Shown one piece after another: positions 52,066 through 60,332 of a stretch of 64,000 nucleotides of DNA. Origin of the DNA: WSZJ01 sp964590435. GTDB taxonomy: Bacteria > Planctomycetota > MHYJ01 > WSZJ01. The translations under genes were made by a program, and so were the position numbers. The notes beneath the pieces are model-generated. The model saw nothing but the letters and a program-made list of their open reading frames with translations, searched no databases and was not told the DNA's origin. Within the stretch, counting starts at the first letter, position 1. Each line of letters starts with the position of its first letter. The stretch spans positions 124,001-188,000 of the forward strand of contig CAZPWT010000002.1 of the NCBI GenBank assembly GCA_964590435.1, read 5' to 3'.

Positions 52066-53337
52066 CTAGATGAACCCCCACGCCTGCAACCGGTCCCCGT
52101 CGTCGCGCCACCGCTCCCCGATATCCGTCCGGTAGAACATGTTCGGGATCATCACCGCTTTGACCTTGTTGTACGCCTCCCGGCGCGCTTCCTCCATCGT
52201 CGTCCCGTCCCCGGTGATGACGGCGGCGTACCCGCTCGAGCCCGCGAGGCGCCAGTCGCCGTCCTCCAGCTTCATGTCGCACGGGTGGAAGCCGTCCCCG
52301 ACCGGCTTCTTGAACATCACCACCGCGTCCTCGCTGTATTTGCGGAACGCGTCTGCGTCCACGAACGGGAATGGCGGCACCGCGAGAACGACGCCGACCT
52401 GGAAGCCGCGCTTCGTCCGCAGGTTGTAAGTCTCGCCGCGTGCGATCGCCGCGAGGAACTCGCCCCAGGGGCTGAGCACCCCCTCCATCTGGATGTTGAT
52501 CGTGGGGTACCCGAAGCGGCACGTCGCCTCGAGCGGGACGAGCCCGCGGCCGCTGGCGATGAGGTTGAGGTCGAAGTACCCGCGATAGCCGCCCGCCGCG
52601 AGCCGCGGCGCCATCCGCGCAAGCGTCGCTTCGTAGAGCGGCCCCTTGTTCACCCAGAACATCGACGTCCCCATCTCGCCGGTGGACGGCCCGATGTTCC
52701 CGTTGCACATCCGCTTGTGCTCGAAGTTCACGCACGACGGGCCGACAAACTCCTTCCCGTTGAAGTACCCGCCGATCGCGACCTCCACGCCCGTCGCGTG
52801 TTTCTGCAGCTGGAACGACTTGATCTTCGACGACCAGCCGCGCTTGAAGTGCTCCAGCATCTCGATGACGTCGCGCCCGTCTTCTTCCTGCCCGACGTAC
52901 GAGAGGACCTTCTCGTTCTGCGCCTTCCCGTTCGGCTTCACCACGTACCGGTCCGGCTTCTCCCGGATGAACGCCGCCGCCGCGTCGAAGCTCTCGAAGT
53001 CCCAGTTCGGCAGGATGTTCATGCCGACTGCGCGCATTTCGTCCTGCCCGAAGTCCCGGTCCAGTTCGAGCCGGTCCGAGTACGCCGTCGGCCCCACGAC
53101 CGCCTTCCCCTTCTTCCGCAGCCGCTCCGCCTCCGGCGCCCGCCCCACGTCGTCGAACACCACCACGTCCGCCCACTCCGCCTTCGCCTCCCAGTCGTCG
53201 CACTTCTCCAGCAGCCCGTCCCCGATGTCCTTTTCCGACTTCACCCCGACCCAGAACAGCACTTCATGCCCCTCGCGCAGCACCTTCCACGCGAGGTCCA
53301 CCGCCAGCGCTTCCGGCGACACAAACAGGAATTTCAT
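52066..53337 (-). CDS. PurD-like ATP-grasp ligase
   Basis: 423 aa from ATG 53337, overlapping the kinase gene by 4 bp. ATP-grasp with GARS-like order: N-terminal nucleotide-binding (MKFLFVSPEALAVDLAWKVL, VVFDDVGRAPEAERLRKKGK), the grasp lobe (DRYVVKPNGKAQNEKVLSYV, VEVAIGGYFNGKEFVGPSCV), and GPSTGEMGTSMFWVNKGPL with YFDLNLIASGRGLVPLEAT. It resembles phosphoribosylamine-glycine ligase, but several residues differ and it is not next to other purine genes, so its substrate may be a related amine or acid. Confidence 0.75.
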   Translation of the reverse strand: MKFLFVSPEALAVDLAWKVLREGHEVLFWVGVKSEKDIGDGLLEKCDDWEAKAEWADVVVFDDVGRAPEAERLRKKGKAVVGPTAYSDRLELDRDFGQDEMRAVGMNILPNWDFESFDAAAAFIREKPDRYVVKPNGKAQNEKVLSYVGQEEDGRDVIEMLEHFKRGWSSKIKSFQLQKHATGVEVAIGGYFNGKEFVGPSCVNFEHKRMCNGNIGPSTGEMGTSMFWVNKGPLYEATLARMAPRLAAGGYRGYFDLNLIASGRGLVPLEATCRFGYPTINIQMEGVLSPWGEFLAAIARGETYNLRTKRGFQVGVVLAVPPFPFVDADAFRKYSEDAVVMFKKPVGDGFHPCDMKLEDGDWRLAGSSGYAAVITGDGTTMEEARREAYNKVKAVMIPNMFYRTDIGERWRDDGDRLQAWGFI

Positions 53338-55655
53338 CGTCCCTGGCCTCCGTTGGCGGGTGCGTCGAGGATCTCGCGGATGCGGCGCGCGAGGAGATCG
53401 TCCGTGAAGGGCTTGGGGAGGAACTGGGCGCCCTCGGGAAGAGCGCCGGATCCGCGGTCGACGTAGCCGGACGTGAACAGGACGCGGGCCCCGGGGCGGG
53501 CGGTGGAGAAGCGGCGGGCGACCTCGGGTCCCGAGAGGCGAGGCATGACGACGTCCGTGAGGAGGAGGTCGATCGGGCGCGCGTCCGACTCGGCGACGCG
53601 GGCCGCCTGCTCGGCGTCCTCGGCCTCGATGACGGTGTAGCCGATGTCGCGGAGGACCCGGACGGTGAGGGCGCGGACGCGCGGTTCGTCTTCGACCACG
53701 AGGATTGTCTCCGAGCCGCGGCGCGGGAGCGCGGAGGAAGCGGCTTCAGCCTGGGACGCCTCCTCCTCCGACCGCGGGAGCCAGATCCGGAAGCACGAGC
53801 CGTGGCCCGGCTCGCTCGAGACCCGGATGTGGCCCCCGGACTGCTGGACGATTCCGTAGACGGTGGAGAGGCCGAGCCCGGTCCCGCGGCCCTCCTTGGT
53901 CGTGAAGAACGGCTCGAAGATGTGCGGCAGGGTCGCGGCGTCCATTCCGGTCCCGGTGTCGGACACCTCGAGCGTGGCCCACGAGCCGGGGGCGATGCCG
54001 CCTTCGTCGCGCCCGGTGGCGATCGTCAGCCTCCCGCCCCCGGGCATCGCATCCCTCGCGTTGAGCACGAGGTTCAGGATCACCTGGTCGAGCTGCCCCG
54101 GGTCGACCTTGACCCGCCCGCCCCGCGGGTCCAACGCGGCGGCGAGCTCGATGTGCTCCCCCGTCGCACGCCGCAGCAGCGGATCCATCGCGCCGACCAC
54201 GGCGTTCAGGTCGAGCACCTTCGGCCGCAGCACCTGACGGCGGCTGAACGCCAGCAACTGCTGCGTCAGCGCGTTCGCGCGCTGCGCCGCATACCGCACT
54301 TCTTCCAGTTCCGTCCCGGGAGCCTCGCCGCGCGCCAGCTTCTTCGACAGCAGCTGCCCGTACCCCTGGATGATGGTCAGGAGGTTGTTCAGGTCGTGCG
54401 CCACGCCGCCCGCCAGCCGCCCCACCGCCTCCATCCGCGCGGCCTGCGCCATCTGCGTTTCGCGTTTGTGCTTCGCCGTCAGGTCTTGGAGCATCACCAG
54501 GACCGCTTCCCGCCCCTCGAACCGAAGCGAGTGCGTGGACACCTCGACGGAGAAGTCCGTGCCGTTCTTCCGGCGATGCACCCACTCCCCCTCGTACGGG
54601 CGGTTCGTGCCGAGCTTCCGCAAGTTCTCCTCCAGCTTCGGCACGTCCTCCGGCCGCCGGATGTCCCGGATCGTCATCTCGCGGAATTCAGCCCTCGTGT
54701 GTCCGTACAGCGCCACCGCCGCCTCGTTCACCGCGAGCACCCGAAGCGTCGCCGCTTCGTACACGAGCATCGGGCTCGGGCTCTCCTCGAACAACAGCCG
54801 GTACGTCTTCTCCGACGCGCGCAGGGCCTCCTCGGTCTGGTGGCGGCGGGTGATGTCGACAACCTGGCCCAGCGTGTGCGACACCTGGCCCGAAGCGTCC
54901 CTCACCATCGCCACCGACAGCTGCCCCCAGACGACGCTCCCGTCCGGGCGGACGTAGCGCTTCACCGCTTCCGCCGACGGGCGCGATCCCTCGCGCATCC
55001 GCTGAACCAGCGCCATCGACTCCTCACGGTCGTCCGGGTGCGTGACGTCCAGCACCGTCATTCCCAGCAGCTCCGCCGCGCCCCGCCCCACCATGCGGCA
55101 GAACGCCTCGTTGACCTGGATGAAGCGTCCCGAGAGGTCCACCAGCGTCATCCCGACGGACGCCGCGTGAAATGCGGTCCGGAACCGGTCTTCGCTGGCG
55201 CGGAGGGCCATCTCGGCGATGTGCCGCCGGGTGATGTCCTGCACCTGCACGATGTTGTAGAGCGGGGCGCCGCGGTCGTCCCGGGTCACCGTGGCGGAAA
55301 GATCCGCCCAGATCGTGCGCCCGTCCTTATGAAGGTAGCGCTTCTGGATATGGATCGTCGCCACTTCGCCCGATCGCTGGCGGGCGATCGCTTCGAGCCC
55401 GACCTGGAGGTCCTCGGGGTGGGTAATGTCGTTGAACATCTTCCCGACCAGTTCGTCCTCGCGGTACCCCAGCATCTCCGCGAAGGCGTGGTTGACCTGC
55501 AGGAACCGCCCTTCGAGGGAGGTCAGCATCATCCCGGTGCCCGCGTACAGGAAGGCGTTCCGGAAACGCTCCTCGGATTCGCGCAGGGCGGCATCCAGGC
55601 GCCGGCGGTCGCCGGGATCCTCGGAGCCGGGAAGCGGGTCGGGCGAGGGGCTCAT
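53334..55655 (-). CDS. Hybrid sensor histidine kinase with three PAS domains and a receiver
   Basis: 773 aa from ATG 55655 (ATGA overlap with the phosphorylase stop). PAS at about 25-140, 150-270 and 280-395 (each with VN.AF...GY/G and DITRRH ends), HisKA with H420 in GGVAHDLNNLLTIIQGYGQL, ATPase with VILNLVLNARDAMPGGG, DTGTGMDAATLPHIFEPFFT, GTGLGLSTVYGIV, then a receiver (DLLLTDVVMPRLSGPEVA). No membrane segments, so it is cytosolic and senses through PAS ligands. Target regulator unknown. It is downstream in the nucleoside-salvage operon. Confidence 0.93.
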   Translation of the reverse strand: MSPSPDPLPGSEDPGDRRRLDAALRESEERFRNAFLYAGTGMMLTSLEGRFLQVNHAFAEMLGYREDELVGKMFNDITHPEDLQVGLEAIARQRSGEVATIHIQKRYLHKDGRTIWADLSATVTRDDRGAPLYNIVQVQDITRRHIAEMALRASEDRFRTAFHAASVGMTLVDLSGRFIQVNEAFCRMVGRGAAELLGMTVLDVTHPDDREESMALVQRMREGSRPSAEAVKRYVRPDGSVVWGQLSVAMVRDASGQVSHTLGQVVDITRRHQTEEALRASEKTYRLLFEESPSPMLVYEAATLRVLAVNEAAVALYGHTRAEFREMTIRDIRRPEDVPKLEENLRKLGTNRPYEGEWVHRRKNGTDFSVEVSTHSLRFEGREAVLVMLQDLTAKHKRETQMAQAARMEAVGRLAGGVAHDLNNLLTIIQGYGQLLSKKLARGEAPGTELEEVRYAAQRANALTQQLLAFSRRQVLRPKVLDLNAVVGAMDPLLRRATGEHIELAAALDPRGGRVKVDPGQLDQVILNLVLNARDAMPGGGRLTIATGRDEGGIAPGSWATLEVSDTGTGMDAATLPHIFEPFFTTKEGRGTGLGLSTVYGIVQQSGGHIRVSSEPGHGSCFRIWLPRSEEEASQAEAASSALPRRGSETILVVEDEPRVRALTVRVLRDIGYTVIEAEDAEQAARVAESDARPIDLLLTDVVMPRLSGPEVARRFSTARPGARVLFTSGYVDRGSGALPEGAQFLPKPFTDDLLARRIREILDAPANGGQGR

Positions 55656-56497
55656 TTCAGATCCATGCCCGGCAGCCACCGGGGCGCCCGGCCGCGCGCG
55701 CCGTCCATCGCGGCGAGGACCTCGACCGCGCGCAGGCCGACGGCGATGACGTCGTCCTCGGACCGATGTTTGTTTTTCTCGTCGATGAAGCGGTTGGCGG
55801 GGCGGTTCGCGAAGACGGCGCAGGCGCAGCCGGCGCGGAGGCCGCGGAGGGTGGCGAGCGTGAAGAGGGCCGAGGCTTCCATTTCCAGGTTGAGGACGCC
55901 GATGCGCGCGAGGTCGGCGTCGAGGGTCGGGACGCGCGGGGGGAAGCCCGGGACGGCGCGGGCCTGGGCGCCGTAGAAGCCGGGGGCGGTGGCGGTGAGA
56001 CCGAACGAGTGCTTGAGCTTGAGGTCGGAAGCGGCCTGGAGCATCGCGAGCGCGGCCTCGGGGTGCGCGAGTGCCGGGTACCCCTCCGGCACGAACCACG
56101 TCGACGTGTTCTCGAGCCGGACGGCGCCGCTCGACACGACGATCGAGCCGATCGGCGTCTCCTTCTGCAGCGCCCCGCACGAGCCGATGCGCAGCAGCGT
56201 CGGCGACGCGATCTGCGCGAGTTCGACGACCGCGATCTCCGTGTTGTCCGGCCCCATCCCCGTCGCCATCACGCTCACGGGAATCCCCTTCCAGGTTCCC
56301 GTCAGCGTCAGGTACTCCCGGTTCGCGCGCTCGACCGTCACTTTCTGGAACGACGCCGCGCACCGCCGCGCCCGCGCCGGGTCGCCGCACAGCAGCACGA
56401 ACGGCGCGACGTCGCCGGGCGCGCAGCCGATGTGGTACTGCCGGCCCTTCGCGGTCCGGACGATTTCGGCGGACTGGAACGTGCGGCGGCGCTTCAT
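55652..56497 (-). CDS. Nucleoside phosphorylase (uridine/purine type 1)
   Basis: 281 aa from ATG 56497. Start QYHIGCAPGDVAPFVLLCGD with PARARRCA, then REYLTLTGTWKGIPVSVMAT, GMGPDNTEIAVVEL, LLRIGSCGALQ and the base-binding GVLNLEMEASALFTLA. Splits nucleosides with phosphate to free base and (deoxy)ribose-1-phosphate. Between PMM-like and kinase genes; with the mutase and DeoC it forms a salvage route. Base specificity is unclear. Confidence 0.88.
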   Translation of the reverse strand: MKRRRTFQSAEIVRTAKGRQYHIGCAPGDVAPFVLLCGDPARARRCAASFQKVTVERANREYLTLTGTWKGIPVSVMATGMGPDNTEIAVVELAQIASPTLLRIGSCGALQKETPIGSIVVSSGAVRLENTSTWFVPEGYPALAHPEAALAMLQAASDLKLKHSFGLTATAPGFYGAQARAVPGFPPRVPTLDADLARIGVLNLEMEASALFTLATLRGLRAGCACAVFANRPANRFIDEKNKHRSEDDVIAVGLRAVEVLAAMDGARGRAPRWLPGMDLK

Positions 56498-56510
56498 CCG
56501 GACCTCCCTC

Positions 56511-57896
56511 TCAAAGGGCGCGGGCCACCACGCCCTTACCCCACTCGACCAGTTCCCTCGCCCGGGCCGGGGTCTTCGCGTCGGCGTACACGCGGATCAC
56601 GGGCTCCGTCCCGCTCTTGCGGATCAGCAGCCACGACCGGTCCCCGTACGACCGCTTGAGCCCGTCGATCGTCAGGTCGCCGCGCCGACCGGAGAGCCCC
56701 TCCTTCTCCCAGATCGCGCGGATCTTCTCCATCGCCGTCAGCTTCGCCGAATCCGGGCACGCGATCTTCTCCTTCACCTGCGCGTACTTCGGGATCGCGT
56801 CCGCCAGCTCCGACAGTTTCTTTCCCGTCCGCGCCAGCAGGTCGAGCATCTTGACCGTCGCGAGCAGGCCGTCGCACCACGCCGCGTCGCGCACGAAGTA
56901 GTACTTCCCGGACTCCTCGTACGCGTAGTCCGCCTTGAGCTCGAGGATCCGCTGCACCGTCGCCGGCTGCCCCGCGCGGCAGAACTCCAGCCGCGCACCC
57001 AGCTCCTCGCACGTCTCCTCGATCAGGTTCGAGGAGTTGATCGGCGTCACGCAGACCGAGCCCTTCTTCAGGATGTCGCGGGCGAAGAGCGTCCCGACGA
57101 GGTCCTCGGAGAGGACGCGGCCGCGGTCGTCGATGAAGAGCACGCGGTCGGCGTCGATGTCGGTCGCGACGCCGAAGTCGCACTTCTCCGCGGGAACGCG
57201 CGCCGCGATCGCCGCGAGGTTTTCAGCGCGCGGCTCGGTGGCGCGGTCGGGGATCGGCTTGGGCTCCGCGTTGGAAGGGACGCCGGCAACGCCGAGCTGC
57301 TCGAGCAGGGGCGCGAAGACGTAGGAGGCGGCGCCGTTGCACGGGTCGTAGAGCAAGCGGAATTTCCGCGCGGCGACGGTGCGGTGGTCGCAGGACCGGA
57401 AGAGGACCTCGCGGTAAACGCCCAGCGGATTCCGCGCCAGCGTGCAGGAGCCGAGCCTCTCCGCCCCGATCGTCTCCGCGCGCTGCCCCGCCGCGTCGTA
57501 CATCCGCTCGAGCATCACCGCTTCGTCGTCCGGAATATACCCGCCGTGTTCCATCATCACGATGAACCCGTTGCGGTCCGGCGGCGTGTGCGACCCCGTG
57601 ATCAGCACCCCCGCGTCGCATTTCTTCTCGCGGATCCACGTCGCCAGCCCGCCCGTCGGGATGATCCCGCAGTCCTGCACCGTCATTCCCGCCGCCTGGA
57701 GCCCCGCCGCCGCAGCCCGCGCCAGCATGTCGCTTCCCGGCCGCGTGTCCCTTCCGAGCGCGACGGTCCCCTCGTTGCCGAGGTGATCGCCGAGGCATTG
57801 CGACATCCGCAGCGCGAGGAGCGGCGTGACGTCGATGTTCGTGCGGCCGCGGATGCCTGCGGTGCCGAAGAGGCGGGGGGTCGAGTGCGATGCCAT
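56511..57896 (-). CDS. Phosphohexomutase-family enzyme, probable phosphopentomutase role
   Basis: 461 aa from ATG 57896. Alpha-D-phosphohexomutase signs: LFGTAGIRGRTNIDVTPLLA, phosphoserine S102 (LITGSHTPPDRNG), metal loop DIDADRV at 246-252, and sugar-binding SGTEPVIRVYADAKTPARA. In this operon, between deoC and a nucleoside phosphorylase, conversion of (deoxy)ribose-1-phosphate to 5-phosphate is the natural role, though the family is usually annotated as phosphomannomutase or phosphoglucosamine mutase. Confidence 0.85.
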   Translation of the reverse strand: MASHSTPRLFGTAGIRGRTNIDVTPLLALRMSQCLGDHLGNEGTVALGRDTRPGSDMLARAAAAGLQAAGMTVQDCGIIPTGGLATWIREKKCDAGVLITGSHTPPDRNGFIVMMEHGGYIPDDEAVMLERMYDAAGQRAETIGAERLGSCTLARNPLGVYREVLFRSCDHRTVAARKFRLLYDPCNGAASYVFAPLLEQLGVAGVPSNAEPKPIPDRATEPRAENLAAIAARVPAEKCDFGVATDIDADRVLFIDDRGRVLSEDLVGTLFARDILKKGSVCVTPINSSNLIEETCEELGARLEFCRAGQPATVQRILELKADYAYEESGKYYFVRDAAWCDGLLATVKMLDLLARTGKKLSELADAIPKYAQVKEKIACPDSAKLTAMEKIRAIWEKEGLSGRRGDLTIDGLKRSYGDRSWLLIRKSGTEPVIRVYADAKTPARARELVEWGKGVVARAL

Positions 57897-57946
57897 CCGC
57901 GAGATTGTGCGTGGGCTGAAGCGAGAGCGGAAGGAAAGGAAATGAA

Positions 57947-58056
57947 GCGGCCAGCGGCGAACGGCCAGGAACGGCAGGGAAAGGAAGGACCCGGTTACCT
58001 GGATGGGCGATTCCTACGAATCTGGCCGCTGGCAACTGGCCGCTCGCCGCTGGCCC
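57947..58056. repeat. Long palindrome with GGCCAGCGGC words
   Basis: GCGGCCAGCGGCGAACGGCC (from 57947) pairs with CCGCTCGCCGCTGGCCCT near 58038-58056; further CTGGCCGCTGGC words lie inside the right arm. It fills the gap between deoC and the mutase and reaches the deoC stop codon. Shares words with 10051-10080. Confidence 0.75.
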
Positions 58057-58841
58057 TAGCCTTTGACCAGTTTCACACTCGCGCTCGACCCGATGCGCGA
58101 CGCCCCGTGCCGCAGCATTTCGAGCGCGGACGCGCGGTCGCGCACGCCGCCGCTCGCCTTCACCCCGGCGGAAGTGCCCGCGATCTTCCGCAGCAGCGCC
58201 ACATCGCGCACGTTGGCGCCGCCGGGGCCGAAGCCGGTCGTCGTCTTGAGGAAGTGCGCCCCGGCGTCGAGCGCGATCTTCGCTGCCCGCGTCTTGTCCT
58301 CCTGCGACAGGCAGCAGGTCTCGAGGATCACCTTCACCGTGACGCCGCGCACCGCCCGCACCACGGCGCGCAGGTCGTCCCGCGCATCCGCCGCTTCCCC
58401 GCTCCGCACCAGCCCGACGTTGATCACGACGTCGATCTCCGTCGCGCCGTCCTCGGCCGCGGCCCGCGCCTCGGCCACCTTCGCCGCCGTCGCCACCGCG
58501 CCGAGGGGGAAGCCGGCGGTCGAGCAGACCTGGACGCGCGTGCCGCGGAGTTCGCGCGCCACGGTGGCGACCCAGCCCGAGTTCACGCACACCGCCGCGA
58601 AACCCCATTTCACCGCGTCGGCGCACGCCCGCTCGATCACCGCCCGCGTCGCCTCCGGCACAAGGATCGTATGGTCCACCAGCGGCGCAATCTCCTCCGG
58701 CTTCGCCGGCATCCGGCCCCCCGGCAGCCAGCCCAACCGCAACGCCGAGAGATCCTCCACCAGGTCCGGGCAGCGATTCCCGCACTCCGCCGGCACCGGG
58801 CACCCCACGCACTGCCCGTGAATCCACTCGCGCCCGCTCAT
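58056..58841 (-). CDS. deoC: Deoxyribose-phosphate aldolase with N-terminal four-cysteine segment
   Basis: 261 aa from ATG 58841, sharing bases with the membrane-protein stop. Residues 11-24 carry C-x2-C-x5-C-x3-C (QCVGCPVPAECGNRCP), a possible metal or Fe-S site not found in E. coli DeoC. The TIM-barrel core follows: LVDHTILVPEATRAVIERAC, VQVCSTAGFPLG, K170 (TVKVILETCCL) and K199 (FLKTTTGFGPGGAN), ending IGSSASVKLVKG. It degrades deoxyribose-5-phosphate; it is first in an operon with the mutase and phosphorylase. Confidence 0.92.
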   Translation of the reverse strand: MSGREWIHGQCVGCPVPAECGNRCPDLVEDLSALRLGWLPGGRMPAKPEEIAPLVDHTILVPEATRAVIERACADAVKWGFAAVCVNSGWVATVARELRGTRVQVCSTAGFPLGAVATAAKVAEARAAAEDGATEIDVVINVGLVRSGEAADARDDLRAVVRAVRGVTVKVILETCCLSQEDKTRAAKIALDAGAHFLKTTTGFGPGGANVRDVALLRKIAGTSAGVKASGGVRDRASALEMLRHGASRIGSSASVKLVKG

Positions 58842-59500
58842 TCCTCGTCCTCCTCCTCGCGACGCTTCCCCGCCAGCCATCCCGCCGCCCCCACCGCCAC
58901 GTACGCCGCCGCGATCCAACCCCACGCCGCGTAACCGTGCGCGTGGAATGCCCCGATGTCGCTTCGCGAATACACGTACGCCCTCATCAGGAAATCGCGC
59001 TCCCAGAAGGAGGCTGAGAGGATGAGAGAAGGGTTCGCGTTGACGGCGAAGGAGATCAGGCCGTGGCGAAAGGCGGGGTGATCGGCAGCGGAGACGAGCG
59101 GGTCGAACAGGAGATGGGTGGCGCAGAGGAAGAGCCCCGCTCCGCCGGCGGCGAGGTGGCCGGCGGGGGCGCCCCAGCGGGCCGCGGCGCGGAACAGGCC
59201 GGTGACGAGCGCGGCCCAGGCGGTGAGGAAGAGCGCCGCGAGCAGGAGCGGGCCGAGGCCGGGGGCGGCGGCGCCGAAGCCGGCGAGCGCGAGGAACGAC
59301 GCCGCGCCCGCGGCGGGGAGGAAGAGCGCGTCGTACCGCAGGTTCCTCTCGACGGGCAGCCCGAATGGCAGCACGAGCGCGAGGATCGCCGGCGCAAACG
59401 TCGCCGCGAAGTACCCGCGCTCCGCCCCCGGAGGCGCCGCGATCGCCGCGACCAGGATCGCGAGCCCGCCCGCCCCCGCCGCCCCGAGGCGGCGCTTCAT
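58838..59500 (-). CDS. Multipass membrane protein of unknown function
   Basis: 220 aa from ATG 59500. About six hydrophobic segments, e.g. GGLAILVAAIAAPPG, FAPAILALVLPFGLP, LLLAALFLTAWAALVTGLF, HLAAGGAGLFLCATHLLFD, IAAAYVAVGAAGWLAGK, with an acidic C-terminus (KRREEEDEE). Histidines around CATHLLFDPLVSAADHPAFR resemble the YdjM/metal-dependent membrane hydrolase pattern, which is only suggestive. Overlaps deoC by 4 bp. Confidence 0.65.
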   Translation of the reverse strand: MKRRLGAAGAGGLAILVAAIAAPPGAERGYFAATFAPAILALVLPFGLPVERNLRYDALFLPAAGAASFLALAGFGAAAPGLGPLLLAALFLTAWAALVTGLFRAAARWGAPAGHLAAGGAGLFLCATHLLFDPLVSAADHPAFRHGLISFAVNANPSLILSASFWERDFLMRAYVYSRSDIGAFHAHGYAAWGWIAAAYVAVGAAGWLAGKRREEEDEE

Positions 59501-59598
59501 CGGGAGACTCCGGACCGTTCGTGGGAGGGGGCGTTCATCGCGAGGGCGCGCGGATTCTATCCGGGTTCCCCTTCAAACGCCCGCGGCGCGGCCCGGTT

Positions 59599-60057
59599 CT
59601 ACGGATACCCGCGCATCGCGTCGTTCACGATCCGCTTCACTAACGCCGCCGGGTCGCGCGCCTCGCCGGGGCGAAGGGCCACGGTGCGGGGCCCGATGCG
59701 GACGGACCAGGATGTGCCTCCGTCGGGCTTGCGAAGCGCGAGCGCCAGGTCCACCGTAGCGTTGCCCCCCGAGGCGATGCGGTCGAGGTCCCACGAGCCG
59801 AGCGTGGCCTCGAGAATCGCCTCGCCGTCCCCTTCAACGACCTCCACGCCGCGCGCCTCCAGCTCCTCGGAAAGCGCTTCCCGCGCCATCTCGGGGATCG
59901 TCTGCGCGTGCCCGCCGGTGATCCGGTCGAGGGCGGAGCGGTGGCGCTCGTCGAACCCGGCGGGAGCGGAGATGCGGAGGGCGACGCGGCGCGGGGAGTC
60001 GGCTGCGGGGGTAGAAGCGCAGGAAGCGAGGAGGAGGAGAAGCGGGAGGAATCTCAT
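59599..60057 (-). CDS. Small lipoprotein
   Basis: 152 aa from ATG 60057; lipobox LLLASC near 8-13. A compact alpha/beta domain follows (RRVALRISAPAGFDERHRSA, MAREALSEELEARGVEVVEG, DLALALRKPDGGTSWSVRIG). This resembles ABC-type outer-membrane/DUF4410-like lipoproteins in outline. Overlaps the cytochrome gene by 4 bp. Function unknown. Confidence 0.65.
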   Translation of the reverse strand: MRFLPLLLLLASCASTPAADSPRRVALRISAPAGFDERHRSALDRITGGHAQTIPEMAREALSEELEARGVEVVEGDGEAILEATLGSWDLDRIASGGNATVDLALALRKPDGGTSWSVRIGPRTVALRPGEARDPAALVKRIVNDAMRGYP

Positions 60058-60332
60058 GGTTGCTCCGTGAGGACGAACTCGAGGATATCACGCTGCTGCG
60101 CGGGGTTGAGGCCGGCGCGGGGGCCCATCTGGCGGACGAGGGCGCGCCATTCGACGGCGGAGTACTCGCCGGGCTCGGGGAGCTCGTGGCACTGCGTGCA
60201 GCGGTTCACGAAGTAGGAGCGCCCCGCGGCGGCGTCGGGCGGGCCGGCGGGGACGGAGGCGCAGCCCCCGGAGCCGGCGAGGCCGGCCCCGGAGGCGGCG
60301 AGCAGGATCACGGAGAGCGTCCTAGAAACCAA
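60054..60332 (-). CDS. Small cytochrome c-like lipoprotein
   Basis: 92 aa if TTG 60332 is used, which overlaps the porin stop by 11 bp; ATG 60383 would add 17 residues encoded within the porin gene. Lipobox GSGGC after a hydrophobic signal (VILLAASGAGLAG). One haem motif CTQCH with a downstream MGP that could be the Met ligand. The start is inferred from the signal peptide. It could move electrons at the membrane. Part of the porin-cytochrome-lipoprotein operon. Confidence 0.65.
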   Translation of the reverse strand: MVSRTLSVILLAASGAGLAGSGGCASVPAGPPDAAAGRSYFVNRCTQCHELPEPGEYSAVEWRALVRQMGPRAGLNPAQQRDILEFVLTEQP

